DNA from: Favolaschia claudopus
Taxonomy: Eukaryota > Basidiomycota > Agaricomycetes > Agaricales > Mycenaceae
DNA length: 64,000 nucleotides
NCBI GenBank assembly: GCA_037176885.1
Contig: JAWWNJ010000020.1
Location: 682,001-746,000, forward strand
Reading direction: 5' to 3'
Part shown: in pieces, positions 31,433 to 41,520 of the stretch
How the letters are laid out: each line of letters starts with the position of its first letter
How positions within the stretch are numbered: the first letter of the stretch is position 1
Position numbers and translations under genes: made by a program
Notes under the pieces: generated by a model
What the model saw: the letters and a program-made list of their open reading frames with translations, nothing else
Database searches by the model: none
What the model was told of the DNA's origin: nothing

Positions 31433-32190
31433 TTGCAAAATCGTTCAAACTTTCAAGAGGGGGGATCATTGCTGGAGGAGCAGCGAGCCGCGCGTCGAGA
31501 TGAAGAGCGAGAGCGTCATGCGGCATTGCAGGAGACTCCCAGTCGTCGGCGCCGACGTGTTCCACGCCCGAACGACGAAAATCGTCCCGTGTCGCCGACA
31601 CCGCGCTCTTCGCGTTCTTCTCAGGTGCGTGGAGTTCTTGCTGACTATTATCTTACGTTGACAGTTTTTTTTGCCTGCTAATGCACCGCTTCCAACCCCT
31701 CCGGATACTCAACGCGCCGCTGGAACTCAAGGCGAGGATAACGGGCAAACTAACGCCACGAATTCCGGGACCGCTCCATATTCGACCCCGCCTCTTACTC
31801 AAACGGCTCCACGAAATCAAGGCCGCCAATCAGCTGCGCCAGCGGCAGGACCGTCGAGGAGAAGTCTCGCGCAACTTGCCCGTCAAGAACGAGAACGTGC
31901 GCAAAGAGAGCAGGCCGCCCTTCAGCAACAGCAGCAGGCACGTCCAGCAGGGGCAGCAGATCCGCCGAACAACCCTCCACCTCAACCTGAACAACAACAG
32001 CAACCCCCGGATGCTGGAGGCCCTCCGGCAGGTGAGCCGCGAGAACGGCTTACTATACGCATCCAGCCGTAACGGCGGCGCCGTTGCATGCTGTGCGTTC
32101 GCAGCGTGCGGAGCCGCCACCTCGCGGTCGGGGTCGAGGTCGAGGAAGTCGCGGTGGAACGGGGCGAGGGGTTGGATGGCACAGCGGTAA
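31433..32190 (+). pseudogene. Helitron protein N-terminus (low-complexity exons)
   Basis: First exon LLEEQRAARRDEERERHAAL...RSSRSSQ ends at donor GTGCGT; a 40-bp intron (31625-31664, GTGCGT...TTGACAG) leads to FFLPANAPLPTPPDTQRAAG. Pro/Gln-rich and helical segments follow (LARQERERAQREQAALQQQQ). The frame stops at 32072; another frame then encodes RGRGRGRGSRGGTGRGVG up to about 32160, matched by the RG-rich start at 34660. I infer one Gln/Arg-rich N-terminus of the Helitron gene that continues at 34660. Frameshifts suggest it is dead. Confidence 0.55.
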
Positions 32191-33733
32191 CCAGACCACG
32201 CGCACATTGCCAAGGTCGCAGGTTGGCAAAATACTGATGTTGTGGGCATCCCAAAAGAGAAAAATGAAAAAATCCCAAAAAGGAAGGAGGAGGAGAGAAG
32301 GGAAGGAAGGAAAGGTGAATTTTACCCGTGGCTCAGCCGATTATCGGAGTGGCTTTGTAGGCTCGAAACTGAGGTTTTGGGATGCTAAATACAATTTTTT
32401 TCGGGAGGAGGAGGAGCGAGCGCGGCGCGGAGCGCCGCGCGAGCGACGACGACGACCACAGAGGTGATATGCTAGAGAGAGAAGACGGGCGGGGACCCAG
32501 CGCTCAAACTGCAATTCACGCACGATAGACACGTGAATGATTCCAATATGTAGTGCCAAAATATTCCCGATACGAATAAACTGGTCGCTCGGCACGCGGC
32601 CGATGCCAAATACTGAATTCCAAAACGGTTTATTCTGACAAGCCGCGGGGACTCAAGTCACGCAGTCACCTAGTCACCACTTGTGACCGGCCATCAAACT
32701 CGCTTTTACCTCCTTCATTCGGTCGCGTTTCGCGTTATGGCTGCCCGCTGGAGATTGTATTGGACGGGAGGGAGTAAAGATAAGTCGGGAATACCCTTTG
32801 CTACATTCTGGGCATTGTCAATTTATCGCTGTAAACGCCCAGTGCTCAAATGAATCAATGATCATACTAACATTTATTGCCGACTCGGAGTACTCTTTCG
32901 ACATTCCAAGTTCTTTTGCTGTGGTACCAACTTTCTGGGAACTGCTCGGCTACTCCGGGAGCATTTTCGATCTATTCTCTGCAGCACACAGACAGAAAAA
33001 ACGATAAACGACCCCACTGCGAGTCTGCGACCTCTCTGTCGCACGAACTTGGTTGATACCAGCGTTACTGCTGGCGCCGTGGCTACCTATGGAACTGGGG
33101 CTTGGCTAGATTTATCCTCTGGCAACATCTGCCACCTCTGCTTCTTGGTGCTGTTAATACCAACAAATATCTTGTTTTGTTCATTAACCAACGTTCCCTT
33201 CCAATTCCGCCTTCAACATTGCTCAACACTCTCGTGATCCAATTTGATCTCGCTACCACTTGTCAGTCCTTCATACCTTTCTTTTCCCCTTGGCTTACCG
33301 CTCCAGCACAATGTGCATGCGCGTTGCTGATGCTCAATATCCTGTTTCCGCCAGCTCCATCACACGGTGCATGAAACCGGTGCTAGCACTCGTCGCAGTG
33401 GTGCGCAATCTTGAGCGGCCGCGCTGAATTTTCAGCAGGCTTTGATTCCTTCAAGCTGCTCAGCCGCGCTGCCAGCATGTCGTTCCTCATTCAATTTCTA
33501 CGCCCAATGTCCGCAAATAGAACAATATAGAGTATTTTGTCAAACAGCTAAAAAGTTGGTACAGAGAAAGAATGCTCGAGAGTCGAGCATGGAAAGACAT
33601 GAGATATTACAGTGGAACAAAGAGTGATGCTGCTTCGTTGCTGGCCAACAACTACTGACCTTCTTCAAGTATGTTTGGCTATTGTTTGGCTAACTGCTTC
33701 TTTGTCGTGCACCGGCAACACGCCCGTCTCCAT

Positions 33734-34127
33734 TGTTGTGTTTAGAAACTGAACGAAGATAACACTCAGAGTTGTTTATCGTAGAGACAACGTCTATATT
33801 CACCTGAACGAAGATAACACTGCGAGTACATGAGTGACGAGCCGATAAATAAGTAAGTAAAGGAAAATACCTCAGAGTTGTTTATCGTAGAGACAACGTC
33901 TGAGGTGCGTACAAGAACAGAGTCCGTATAAATACTAGAGGTACAGTAAAGCTGTATGAAGCTGTAAGTAAACGAACAGCGCTGGCAGTCAAATAAATAC
34001 AGCAGTGAGTAATATACAACAACGGAAAAAGGAAAAGTTGAATTATAACTACTGTTAGCTGTGAAGCCAAGTGCGCGCCCAAGCAACAGCTCTCGGACGC
34101 GTTGAAGCGCCGATTGCAACTTCAACA
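33734..34127 (-). mobile_element. Solo LTR (copia-like), 394 bp, with TSD TCCAT
   Basis: Read on the minus strand it starts TGTTGAAGTTGCAATCGG at 34127 and ends CACAACA at 33734. TCCAT is duplicated on both sides (33729-33733, 34128-34132), which fixes the boundaries. The start resembles the LTR at 53072-53284 (TGTTGAAGTTGAATCGG). TATTTATA at about 33930 lies about 30 bp before the doubled leader. No internal pol remains, as expected after LTR-LTR recombination. Confidence 0.92.
33749..33904 (-). other. Doubled LTR leader, second example
   Basis: Minus strand: block 1 ACGTTGTCTCTACGATAAAC...TCTGAG, then a 51-bp intron-like GTATTTTCC...ACTCGCAG, then block 2 TGTTATCTTCGTTCAG, a linker GTGAATATAG, then block 1 and block 2 again joined without the intron. 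It has the same architecture as 3922-4100, in a different LTR whose boundaries are fixed by a target duplication. Confidence 0.88.
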
Positions 34128-34659
34128 TCCATCGCGTGTTAAAGTCATCGAAGATACTTTCATCTGGAATGTTGACACTTGGTCTGAGTTGTTGCGAAGC
34201 TGAGCTGAGCAAAGGGAATTAAAAGAGCGAGAGACAAGACGCGGAGGATCACGGACTTCCCAAAATGGACGAATCCTTACATAAGCATCACTATTACTGC
34301 AGTATTTGCCCACAGCACCAGTATTTACCCCGCAGGTTCGAATCCTGCAGCCCCCACCCTCGGAGAAACAATTTAGACACTCCGAGATTCCGCCGCGCCG
34401 ATTTCGGCTAACCAACCTCATGACCACACTGGCACGTGATCGCCCCCACGATCGTGTCACTCACGCCAAGCGGTAGTGCGGCACCGACAACCCCGTTTGG
34501 AGAAACACAGCCCCTCGTTGCGGGAATCATTGTTTGAAGGATCACGGGCAGCCGAATGATTAACAATTTAGTGTTACAGTCAATGTACTGCTAGACTCCG
34601 ACATGGGCCGATAAACGGCCCGCAGTGAGGATAATGGAATATTGATTGATTGATTGATT

Positions 34660-35910
34660 GATTGATTGGGGCGTGGCGTAGGTCGTGGTGCGGGTCGCAG
34701 TGCAGGTCGTGGTGTGGGTCGCACTCGAGGTAATATTTTTGTTGTCATTCACATCTTGAAACTCATACAGTCTGTTCTAGCTGCTACCACGAACCGACGT
34801 GCTGTTGCGCGTCCCTCGCAGCGTGCGCGTGCTCAGCGCCAACAGCTCCCTCTGGCCCGCCGTCCTTACACCGAGCCGGCCGCCCGGCACGACCTTGGTT
34901 CCATGAATATCAAGTGTGCGCATTGCGGTGCTTGGCACTGGATCGACGAACGAATCTCGAATTCCTCCAAGCGCAATCCTAAATTTGGTGTGTGTTGCAA
35001 TCCACGGGAAGGTCGTGATTCCGAATCTCGAGGATCCTCCGGACGCTCTGCGAGAACTGCTCACCGGCGACCAGTCAAAGGAGTATCGTAACAACATGTG
35101 GCAGTACAACATCGCGCTTTCGTTCACGTCCCTCGGCGTCAAGGAAGATCAGTCGGTTAATCGTGGGCGTGGACCTCCTGTCTTCAAAATTCAAGGAGAG
35201 CTTTGCCATCGTGCTGGGGCACTCATTCCTTCGGAGGGCCAGCAGCCTGTATACGCTCAGCTTTACATCTATGAACCACGGGCTGCCCTCGAGCATCGGA
35301 TGCGAAATAATGCCAACTTACGCCGCGATACAATGGAGTTGCTGCAAAATATAATCACCGAGAACCACCAGTATGCCCCCATCTACCTGCATGCACACGG
35401 AATCCTTGGTCAGCTTCCCGACACTGAGGAGGCTGAAGTCCGCCTTCGAGTCGCTCCTAATGTTCATCGACGACGGCCGATGAAGTGGCCGTGATCCTAC
35501 CCGGGGATCAATCGGACGCGCAATCGAGAGATATAGTATTGCGGCGTCGCGACGGACCTCTTCATCGCATCAGCGATCTCCACCCCGCCTATAGCCCTCT
35601 CTATTATGTTCTCCTCTTCCCGCACGGCGAGCCGGGCTGGCATCCCGGCCTTCTCCTCGAAGATCCTGATACCGACACAGCGCGAATACATGCGCGAGCT
35701 GGTGAATTTTCTACCCTGTTGCGTGGTGGCCGCTTATTCCAACGCTACCTGGTGGACATGTGGGCTTCGGCAGACCAGAATCGTCTCCAGTACCTACTCC
35801 ATAACCAGCCCAAGCTGCGTGCTGCTCTGTACAGCGGTCTTGAAGACGCAATTCATGGGACGGACGACGACGTAGATCTCAACGACTTATTCCCTTATCA
35901 GGGAATTTGA
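34660..35910 (+). pseudogene. Helitron Rep/helicase, N-terminal domain (frameshifted, truncated)
   Basis: RG-rich start, an intron at about 34731-34772 (GTAATA...ATACAG), then the Helitron zinc motif CAHCGAWHWIDERI...CC, PPDALRELLTG, FTSLGVKEDQSVNRGRGPPV, FKIQGELCHRAGALIP, AQLYIYEPRAALEHRMRNN and HPAYSPLYYVLLFPHGEPGW, which together are the Helitron_like_N region. Frames change at about 35000 and about 35480, each by one base, and coding ends at about 35908 before the Rep HUH and helicase domains. The full protein would nick and unwind DNA for rolling-circle transposition. Confidence 0.9.
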
Positions 35911-36262
35911 TGTCGCATCAACTGAACCCGATATGGTAGTCAAACAACGAATAGCATTATTTTGCATGAAGGGCATGCAGTGGGAGTCCCAAAGTTCTTC
36001 TACACACTTTCAGGAAGTATCTGATGATGTACCGACTGAAGTCTTTCATAGTAATGGGAGTTGCACCCAACATCCAAATCCGGTAGTCATCCGCGTGATC
36101 AGCAATCAGCCACTGAAAATATTATCTTACAGCCTCAAACGCACCACAAATATTGAGCAAAGTGCTAGAAACCACTAACAGTACATACATTTACCTCCCT
36201 CAACCCATACCTCGGCAGCCAGAGGGCCGAAAGGCAGTTTTGATTGCTTATTTCCCCATTTG

Positions 36263-36296
<34 letters not shown>

Positions 36297-36541
36297 CCCC
36301 GATTTCTCTGAGAAAAAAAATTCGAGGTATAGTATGGATTTCGCAAATTTGAATCCCCTTGATTGGTTGGTGTTGTTACATGCAAACCGGACTCGTACAC
36401 AAGGTGACAAAACTGCTCTTAGTTCTAACGAAAAAATACGAGGGTACATATGTATCTATGTACTAAGAATTATCACCAGCAGTAACACGGCAAATAGCAA
36501 AAAAAAAGTGTCTTATGAAGATTGTCTAGAGAGGTAAGTAC
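35911..36541. other. No gene; 30-base poly(G) run
   Basis: 36266-36295 is an uninterrupted run of G followed by TCCCC. Frames across it are artefactual Gly tracts. Nothing else recognised. Confidence 0.5.
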
Positions 36542-36844
36542 TGTTGAACGTGGTGTTTGGTGCAGTTTGGTACAGACGGTGTCGCTTTCCTTTTTCGTAC
36601 TCTGTCACGTGACTCACATATATACAGTGGCGGCGCCATCTGATGCCACCCCCAAAAAATTGATGTGACCCCAATCGACTCCATTTGCATCAGAAGTTCC
36701 AGAAATAGGCTGTTCTATTTTTAGGGGTGGCATCAGATGGCGCCGCCACTGTAGTTACTACGTGACAATGTGACAGGGCTTTTCGCCTCCCATCTGGTGC
36801 TCCCATTGCCTTTTCGGCTCCCATCTGGTGTCTACATTACAACA
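36542..36844 (+). mobile_element. 5' LTR of a second copia element, with a MITE inside
   Basis: TGTTGAACG at 36542 to ACAACA at 36844 gives TG...CA ends with a 5-bp inversion, directly followed by a primer binding site and gag. Without the 129-bp MITE insertion the LTR is about 174 bp. CTTTTCGNCTCCCATCTGGTG is repeated at about 36780 and about 36813, possibly another doubled leader. Confidence 0.72.
36625..36751. mobile_element. 127-bp MITE, perfect TIRs, TA duplication
   Basis: CAGTGGCGGCGCCATCTGAT, continuing GCCACCCC, is exactly inverted at the right end; TA flanks both sides (36623-36624, 36752-36753). It sits inside the copia LTR. Confidence 0.95.
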
Positions 36845-36857
36845 GGTTATGGGCCCC
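36845..36857 (+). promoter_or_regulatory. Primer binding site for half tRNA-iMet
   Basis: GGTTATGGGCCC starts at the base after the LTR. It is complementary to the anticodon stem-loop of eukaryotic initiator tRNA-Met (TGGGCCCATAACC), the half-tRNA primer known for copia-type elements. Confidence 0.8.
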
Positions 36858-36935
36858 GTCTAAAGCCTTACACAACCCATTGTCTCTTCCTCTGCTTCAT
36901 TTCAGCCATTTTCTCAACATGGTAGCAGCAATCAC

Positions 36936-37835
36936 ATGTCTCCCCCTGCTATCACCTCTGCCCTCACTGCTACCCTCACCGTCACACTTGATGGGTCTAA
37001 CTGGGCGACGTTTGTGAAGAAATTCCGGATCTTCCTTCTTGGGCTTAATGCTCTCTGGGTTCTCGATGCTGGACCAGGTACCGAAGCTGATAATATTGTC
37101 CTGGATCGTATGATCGTCTCCCACCTCTACTCCCATGTCCATGATGACTTCCAGTATCTTGTTGAGGACTTGGTCTCGGCCACTGCCGCATACAAAGCTC
37201 CCAAGGGTCATTTCGAGAAATCGACCATGACCAACCGTATCTTAGGCCATGCGGAGCTCATTGCTATTCGGCATAATGCTACCAAGGAGGTCTCTGTGTA
37301 CATTCGTGCCATGGCTGATGCTGCTAAGAAACTCACTGCCATGAACGTCACCATCGATGAGACCTATCACAAGGATCTTCTTCTCATCAACCTCCATCCC
37401 TCATTTAGCGCTGTTCGCGCTGTTCTTCTCGCTCGCGCTACAGAGCCTACACTCAAGGAGGTCACTGATCTTCTCACCGCATCATCCGGAGACCCTGGGA
37501 TTAAGCAGGAGGATGATGGCTTTAGCCCCCTCGCTTTCCTGGCTCGTGGTCCTCCTCATCCTCCTCCTCGTACCGCCCTTGCCGCCAAATCCTCCTCTCC
37601 CCTCACCGGCACCATCTCCGCAGACGGCTTTCCCCAGGACTCACAGGGTTATCGGTGGTGCGATCCCACTAGCTCAAACTGCCATCGCTGCGGTCGCACT
37701 GGTCACATCGCTCACAAGTGCATGCACACCATGCCGGCTTTTGTCAAGGATTGGATCAATTCCAATGTACGTGCTCCGCAGAGAAATAAACCCTGTGGCG
37801 GTCTTGCTGTCCCTTCTTGTCGTCTTTGTTATTGA
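36936..37835 (+). CDS. Copia gag protein
   Basis: 299 codons, intact. The capsid-like N-terminal part includes LDGSNWATFVKKFRIFLLGL, YLVEDLVSATAAYKAPKGHF, SVYIRAMADAAKKL and LLINLHPSFSAVRAVLLARA, as in UBN2-type copia gag. Near residue 250 a CCHC zinc knuckle CHRCGRTGHIAHKC binds RNA. It would package element RNA and RT in virus-like particles. The start follows the LTR and PBS by about 90 bp. No protease, integrase or RT follows; after the stop the same frame reopens into unrelated sequence. Confidence 0.88.
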   Translation: MSPPAITSALTATLTVTLDGSNWATFVKKFRIFLLGLNALWVLDAGPGTEADNIVLDRMIVSHLYSHVHDDFQYLVEDLVSATAAYKAPKGHFEKSTMTNRILGHAELIAIRHNATKEVSVYIRAMADAAKKLTAMNVTIDETYHKDLLLINLHPSFSAVRAVLLARATEPTLKEVTDLLTASSGDPGIKQEDDGFSPLAFLARGPPHPPPRTALAAKSSSPLTGTISADGFPQDSQGYRWCDPTSSNCHRCGRTGHIAHKCMHTMPAFVKDWINSNVRAPQRNKPCGGLAVPSCRLCY

Positions 37836-38788
37836 GCAACAAGCCCACCAGCTCGCAAAGCTTCACACCTCCACGAAGCAGTTGTTAATATTCTGGACGA
37901 CGAAGAGATCAGTTCGAGCCAGGTATTTGTCTCACCATTTCAAAACTTACCCTGCACTAAACCATTATCGTACAGCTCCCCAAAGTTCGCCTCCATCGCA
38001 TGCTGGATCACGATCACAACAATCATCAAAATCCGCGTGCCTCAGATATTTTCGAGGCCGCGATGCCTGCTGTGGCCAAATTACTAGCGGAATTCAACTC
38101 CAACCATCCTCTCGTTCGCCATTTCACTAGATTTTCCAAGAAGAAACCAAAGAAAATAGAAGGGAAACCACCGGGAAAGCGCATCAGTAAAACGGATTCC
38201 CTCACGGCGCACTCTTGGATGTACAGCATCGGGCTCTGCCCCACAGCTGAGATGTCAGCTGTGATGGAGCGCTTTCTCGAGCGGCTGTTGAGACGTGAGG
38301 AGCTCCGCTGTATACCTTCGTTGGAGCGAAACCGACGAGTTTTCGGAGTGGGATCTGCTTTACTGCAGATACTCGTCATTCAGGATGAGCTGGGAGAGCA
38401 GTTGAACCTGAATGGCGATTTTCTCGACGATCTCCGGCGTCGACGTGTTGTTTCCTGCGGCCGTGAAGGGCTGAAGGTGATTCATTTCATGATGTCAGCA
38501 GTGTTGGGAAGTATTGCCGGCGGCACTTCAACCATTGAAAAGCACGCTAAACTGGAGAAGCAGCTGACAATTTGGGAAGACGGTCAGCGTCCACCAACTT
38601 ATCGCCGTCTCGCTAACCTCCCCTATACGTCAACGGATCCAATAATCATCGTGGTGAAGCGTGTGGCAGAGGAAGTGGTGGAGGGCGTTGGCGAAGAGCG
38701 TGGCAAAAAGAGAGCGAAGACACTGCCAAAGCCCCGTCCGCGAAGGAAGAATGATCCACCTCGTACGTTGCGTGGCTTGTCACCTTGA
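37836..38788 (+). CDS. Unknown protein, two exons, directly after gag in the same frame
   Basis: Immediately after the gag stop the same frame is open (KASHLHEAVVNILDDEEISS), ending at a good donor. A 53-bp intron (about 37923-37975: GTATTTG, CACTAAAC branch, TACAG) leads to LPKVRLHRMLDHDHNNHQ and a 262-codon frame (from ATG 38000) that ends at 38788. It has a helical centre (FLERLLRREELRC, LLQILVIQDELGEQLNL) and a strongly basic tail ending PRPRRKNDPPRTLRGLSP, possibly nuclear. I do not recognise it. Either it is a host gene whose 5' end was replaced by copia sequence, or a gag-linked accessory ORF. The frame is intact. Confidence 0.5.
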
Positions 38789-38990
38789 TTTTTCACATGT
38801 ATCGATCGCAAATTTTTGTTTTCTGCACCGTGCAATACCCGCCTGAAACCGTTATCTTATGCCTAACTTGAAGTTCAACTTCAAACTCATAATCGGCGTA
38901 ATATCATGTATTTTATATTCTTTGGTCCGCTAAAACCGCACTAAGACTCAAGAAAGACTCCAGAATAATACCGGGGTGATGGCAGTGCTA
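38789..38990. other. Short spacer, nothing recognised
   Basis: AT-rich downstream flank of the unknown gene up to the next MITE; may hold its 3' UTR. Confidence 0.3.
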
Positions 38991-39304
38991 GTGTTCTCCC
39001 GGGTCGGGCCTGCCGTAAAAGCCCGACCACGGAGTTAGCGCAGCCGTTGGCCGTACATGCCGAATTTTGGTCAATTCGAGATCCGAAAGGCGGCATGCAC
39101 ATTTTGCCTTCCTAGGTTTTGCAAAAAACAAAGAAATTTTTTTTTGACAGGTCAAAATTTCGCCGGTTTTTTTGACCCATATAGTGGAGATCATGCGTAG
39201 AAATCAATCTTTGGCGGGCAACATCAGCCAAAAATGGACGGTTCGGGCGGAAAACACTAACTCCGTGGTCGGGCCTGCCGTAAAAGCCCGACCCGGGAGA
39301 ACAC
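38991..39304. mobile_element. TIR element with hairpin ends and TA flanks
   Basis: TA-GTGTTCTCCCGGGTCGGGC at the left and GCCCGACCCGGGAGAACAC-TA at the right, extending inward to CACGGAGTTAG/CTAACTCCGTG, about 50 bp. Within each arm GTCGGGC and GCCCGAC form a hairpin whose loop CTGCCGTAAAA points the same way at both ends instead of being inverted. Confidence 0.9.
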
Positions 39305-40075
39305 TATGGTGCGCTCGCTACAAGATGCGCCTCCGCTTCGCTCCGGCAGGCCCGTGTATGCAAAACCCCCGAAGTTCCTGTCAAGAAGAAGGCTGCACGC
39401 GGAGGAAACGATCAACAATTGACGAGCACTATAAGAGAGTCAATGATTAATCATATAATATCGTCGCAACTCACTGTGCTGAGCTCTCTGTCACTTTCTC
39501 AAAAAAGGCGGAATATTTGCGCCGATAACTATGCAGACTTCAAGACTTGAACCAATCAGTTGAATTTGTGTGGTGTGAATCTGACCATTTTCGCCTGGAA
39601 GATAACACCGGATACGAAAATCGAGTACCAAGCTGGTCCTTGAGCCTAGAGGTGGACGAGTGGAGTCCGGAGCTTCAAGCTTGAATGGGGCTGGCATTGA
39701 TACCAATAGTGAAGCAATTTGCAGATTGTGCAACATGGAAAATAGCGAGCAACTTGATGCCAGACCAAGTAATAATTCAAGCTCGGCAATTTTGGGTGTT
39801 TGATTGTACTTGTAGATGAATGGAAACAGGCTTGACTTGCACACTTGAATTTGAGCACAAACAGGGGCGAGCGAGTGGCTCGACGAAAGCTGAGAGAAGG
39901 GACAGGACATTGAGCAAGCCCAATTAAGACATTTGGGACGCTGAGGCCCAAAAGATGGACTGCGCCTTCCACGATGTTGCCACGCAAGCCTGCGGCAATG
40001 CTGCGCAAGGGACACACAATCCAAAAATCCCCTGCTGCGAGAGAAGAGTGAGAGAACGAAGTACAGAAGGGGATA
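39305..40075. other. No supported gene
   Basis: Minus-strand frames of 196 and 123 codons (39491-40081, 39646-40017) overlap each other and have no motif; they look like spacer. The region is the 5' flank of the MULE-type ORF. Confidence 0.35.
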
Positions 40076-40960
40076 TTGCACAGGCGAGAGACAGAACGGT
40101 TAATCCCCCCAACACCTGTGCCAGCCGAACAGAAGCCGAGACATGCTCAGGCAGGCTCCACCTTGATTAGTCCCTTCCATCCTGGGGTGAAGCGCGAGCA
40201 GCGTGCCTCAATTGACCTTGTCTCCCCACCGCGCCGTCGAGCCAAGCGAGAGCCAAAGGTCGAGGATCTTCCTGCGCTCAGACTACTTCCACCTGGCAGG
40301 AATATCCCTCTCCCCGCTGACACTCAGCCTCCGACTCGCAACATTGTCATCGCATTCGGGCAGGGCAAAATCTTCCCCACTGTACAAGAAGGCATTGATG
40401 CCGTCTACGAAGCGCAGGAAGCGCTTGGGTACAAGTGGAACCTTGCGCAGACGCAGCGCGATAGGCATACCGGAGAAATCATCCGGCGCGTCATCCGCTG
40501 CAGTGCCTACCGTGAAGCTGTCGAGACGCACAAGGAGAACATAGATCCTGGGGACCACCGCAAAGGCAAATCTGGTCGGACGGATTGTGAAGCACGCGTG
40601 GCGTTTAAGCGCGTCGACAAACTGAATGGTGAATATGAATGGAGGATCTCGCACCTTGACACCACGCACAATGATCGCATGATACCCGAAGGCGGCCGAG
40701 CACAGTGTCCGCCTACAGCCGCCGAGCACGCTGCTTTTGCAAGGCTCCCTGACTCGCTGACTCGCCGTCAAACTGGGCAAGTTCTTGATGTCCAATTTCC
40801 TGGCAATAATCTGGAACCGCGCCAGCTTTCGAATATGCGGAACCAGGCGCGCCGCGAAGCCCGTGCTGCAGTCGAGGAGATGGGCGGAGCTTTTGCTGCC
40901 ATAGCTCAATCACTTGCGGAGCGCAACAGCAGAGAGCGCTGGAAGCACCGAATATCTTGA
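40076..40960 (+). pseudogene. MULE-type transposase N-terminus (FAR1-like zinc domain), truncated
   Basis: 294 codons. After a basic Pro-rich leader, VQEGIDAVYEAQEALGYKWN, RRVIRCSAYREAV, KSGRTDCEARVAFKRVD and WRISHLDTTHNDRM give the C...C...H.(N)D-type pattern of the FAR1/WRKY-GCM zinc domain found at the N-terminus of Mutator-like transposases. It then passes through LARLPDSLTRRQTG-type helices and ends at 40960, before any MULE catalytic DDE domain. The truncation point abuts the Tc1-like fragment on the other strand. Domain label rests on motif layout. Confidence 0.55.
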
Positions 40961-40984
40961 AACGGACGGCAAGTTGAATGCGAC

Positions 40985-41520
40985 ATGAAACTGGAGGGCT
41001 TACTTGACTCCCCGGATGTATACATCATGTCGTCGAGCTTGCTCACCAGCCGGAGCCCACGCCCACCCACGTTTCGAAGTGTTGCGATTACAGGCGGCTT
41101 CGTCGACGAATACGAGTTGCTCCGCGCGATATGTTTGAGCCATATATATTTCAAAATTAGTGCGCGCCTCTTCGTCGCATTGTATGGCGACACGCGAGAC
41201 CTAGGCAAACGATTATTCAAATAAAATAAAGAAGAAGACATGGAACTCACCCGCTTTCTGGTAAACCCGCGTCGCCGCAGCGCCATCCAAATAGAGGTGA
41301 GGGATGCTTCCACATTGCAAAGCTCCCGCAGCTCTGCTTGCATCTCATGCAAATAGATGTCGGGAGTTCTCTGGACCAACGCAACCAAAAACTGCTCGAT
41401 TCATTAGCGAAACTTTGTAAACTTTCAAGAAAAACACACACGTCGACATCGGTGACATGCAGGAGGCGTGGACGACCACGAACTCGATATGTACGGTAAG
41501 CGGATTGGTCGCGGTTCGAT
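40985..41520 (-). pseudogene. Tc1/mariner-like transposase fragment (DDE_3)
   Basis: Three exons: RGRPRLLHVTDVD at the end of the paired-type DNA-binding region; VALVQRTPDIYLHEMQAELR and SLTSIWMALRRRGFTRKR (HTH); then VSRVAIQCDEEARTNF, YRAEQLVFVDEAACNRNTSK with the first catalytic D in FVDE, and GWAWAPAGEQARR. Introns 41441-41392 and 41250-41201 are each 50 bp with GTGTGT/GTGAGT donors. Coding ends at GVK followed by GTAAGC at about 40998, where sequence changes to the MULE ORF, so the second and third catalytic residues are gone. Confidence 0.82.

Larger units (their letters stand above)
32230..34655. other. About 2.4 kb inserted in the Helitron gene
   Basis: The RG-rich coding stretch is split between about 32190 and 34660. 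The insert holds a solo LTR (33734-34127), a GC palindrome near 32420 (GCGGCGCGGAGCGCCGCGCG), a TTCGAATC T-arm-like motif at 34339 and a GATT microsatellite at 34640-34667. I find no supported gene; the 33049-33374 frames lack motifs. Confidence 0.5.

Noticed and set aside
31830..32278. Minus-strand frames opposite the Gln-rich Helitron exon
   Set aside because: Shadows of the repetitive + strand coding sequence.
34325..34365. tRNA-like T-arm GCAGG-TTCGAAT-CCTGC with CCCCCACC
   Set aside because: No matching 5' acceptor, D-arm or anticodon arm within 90 bp upstream; a B-box relic at most.
39491..40081. 196-codon minus-strand frame
   Set aside because: Antisense to the MULE 5' region with overlapping alternatives and no motif.
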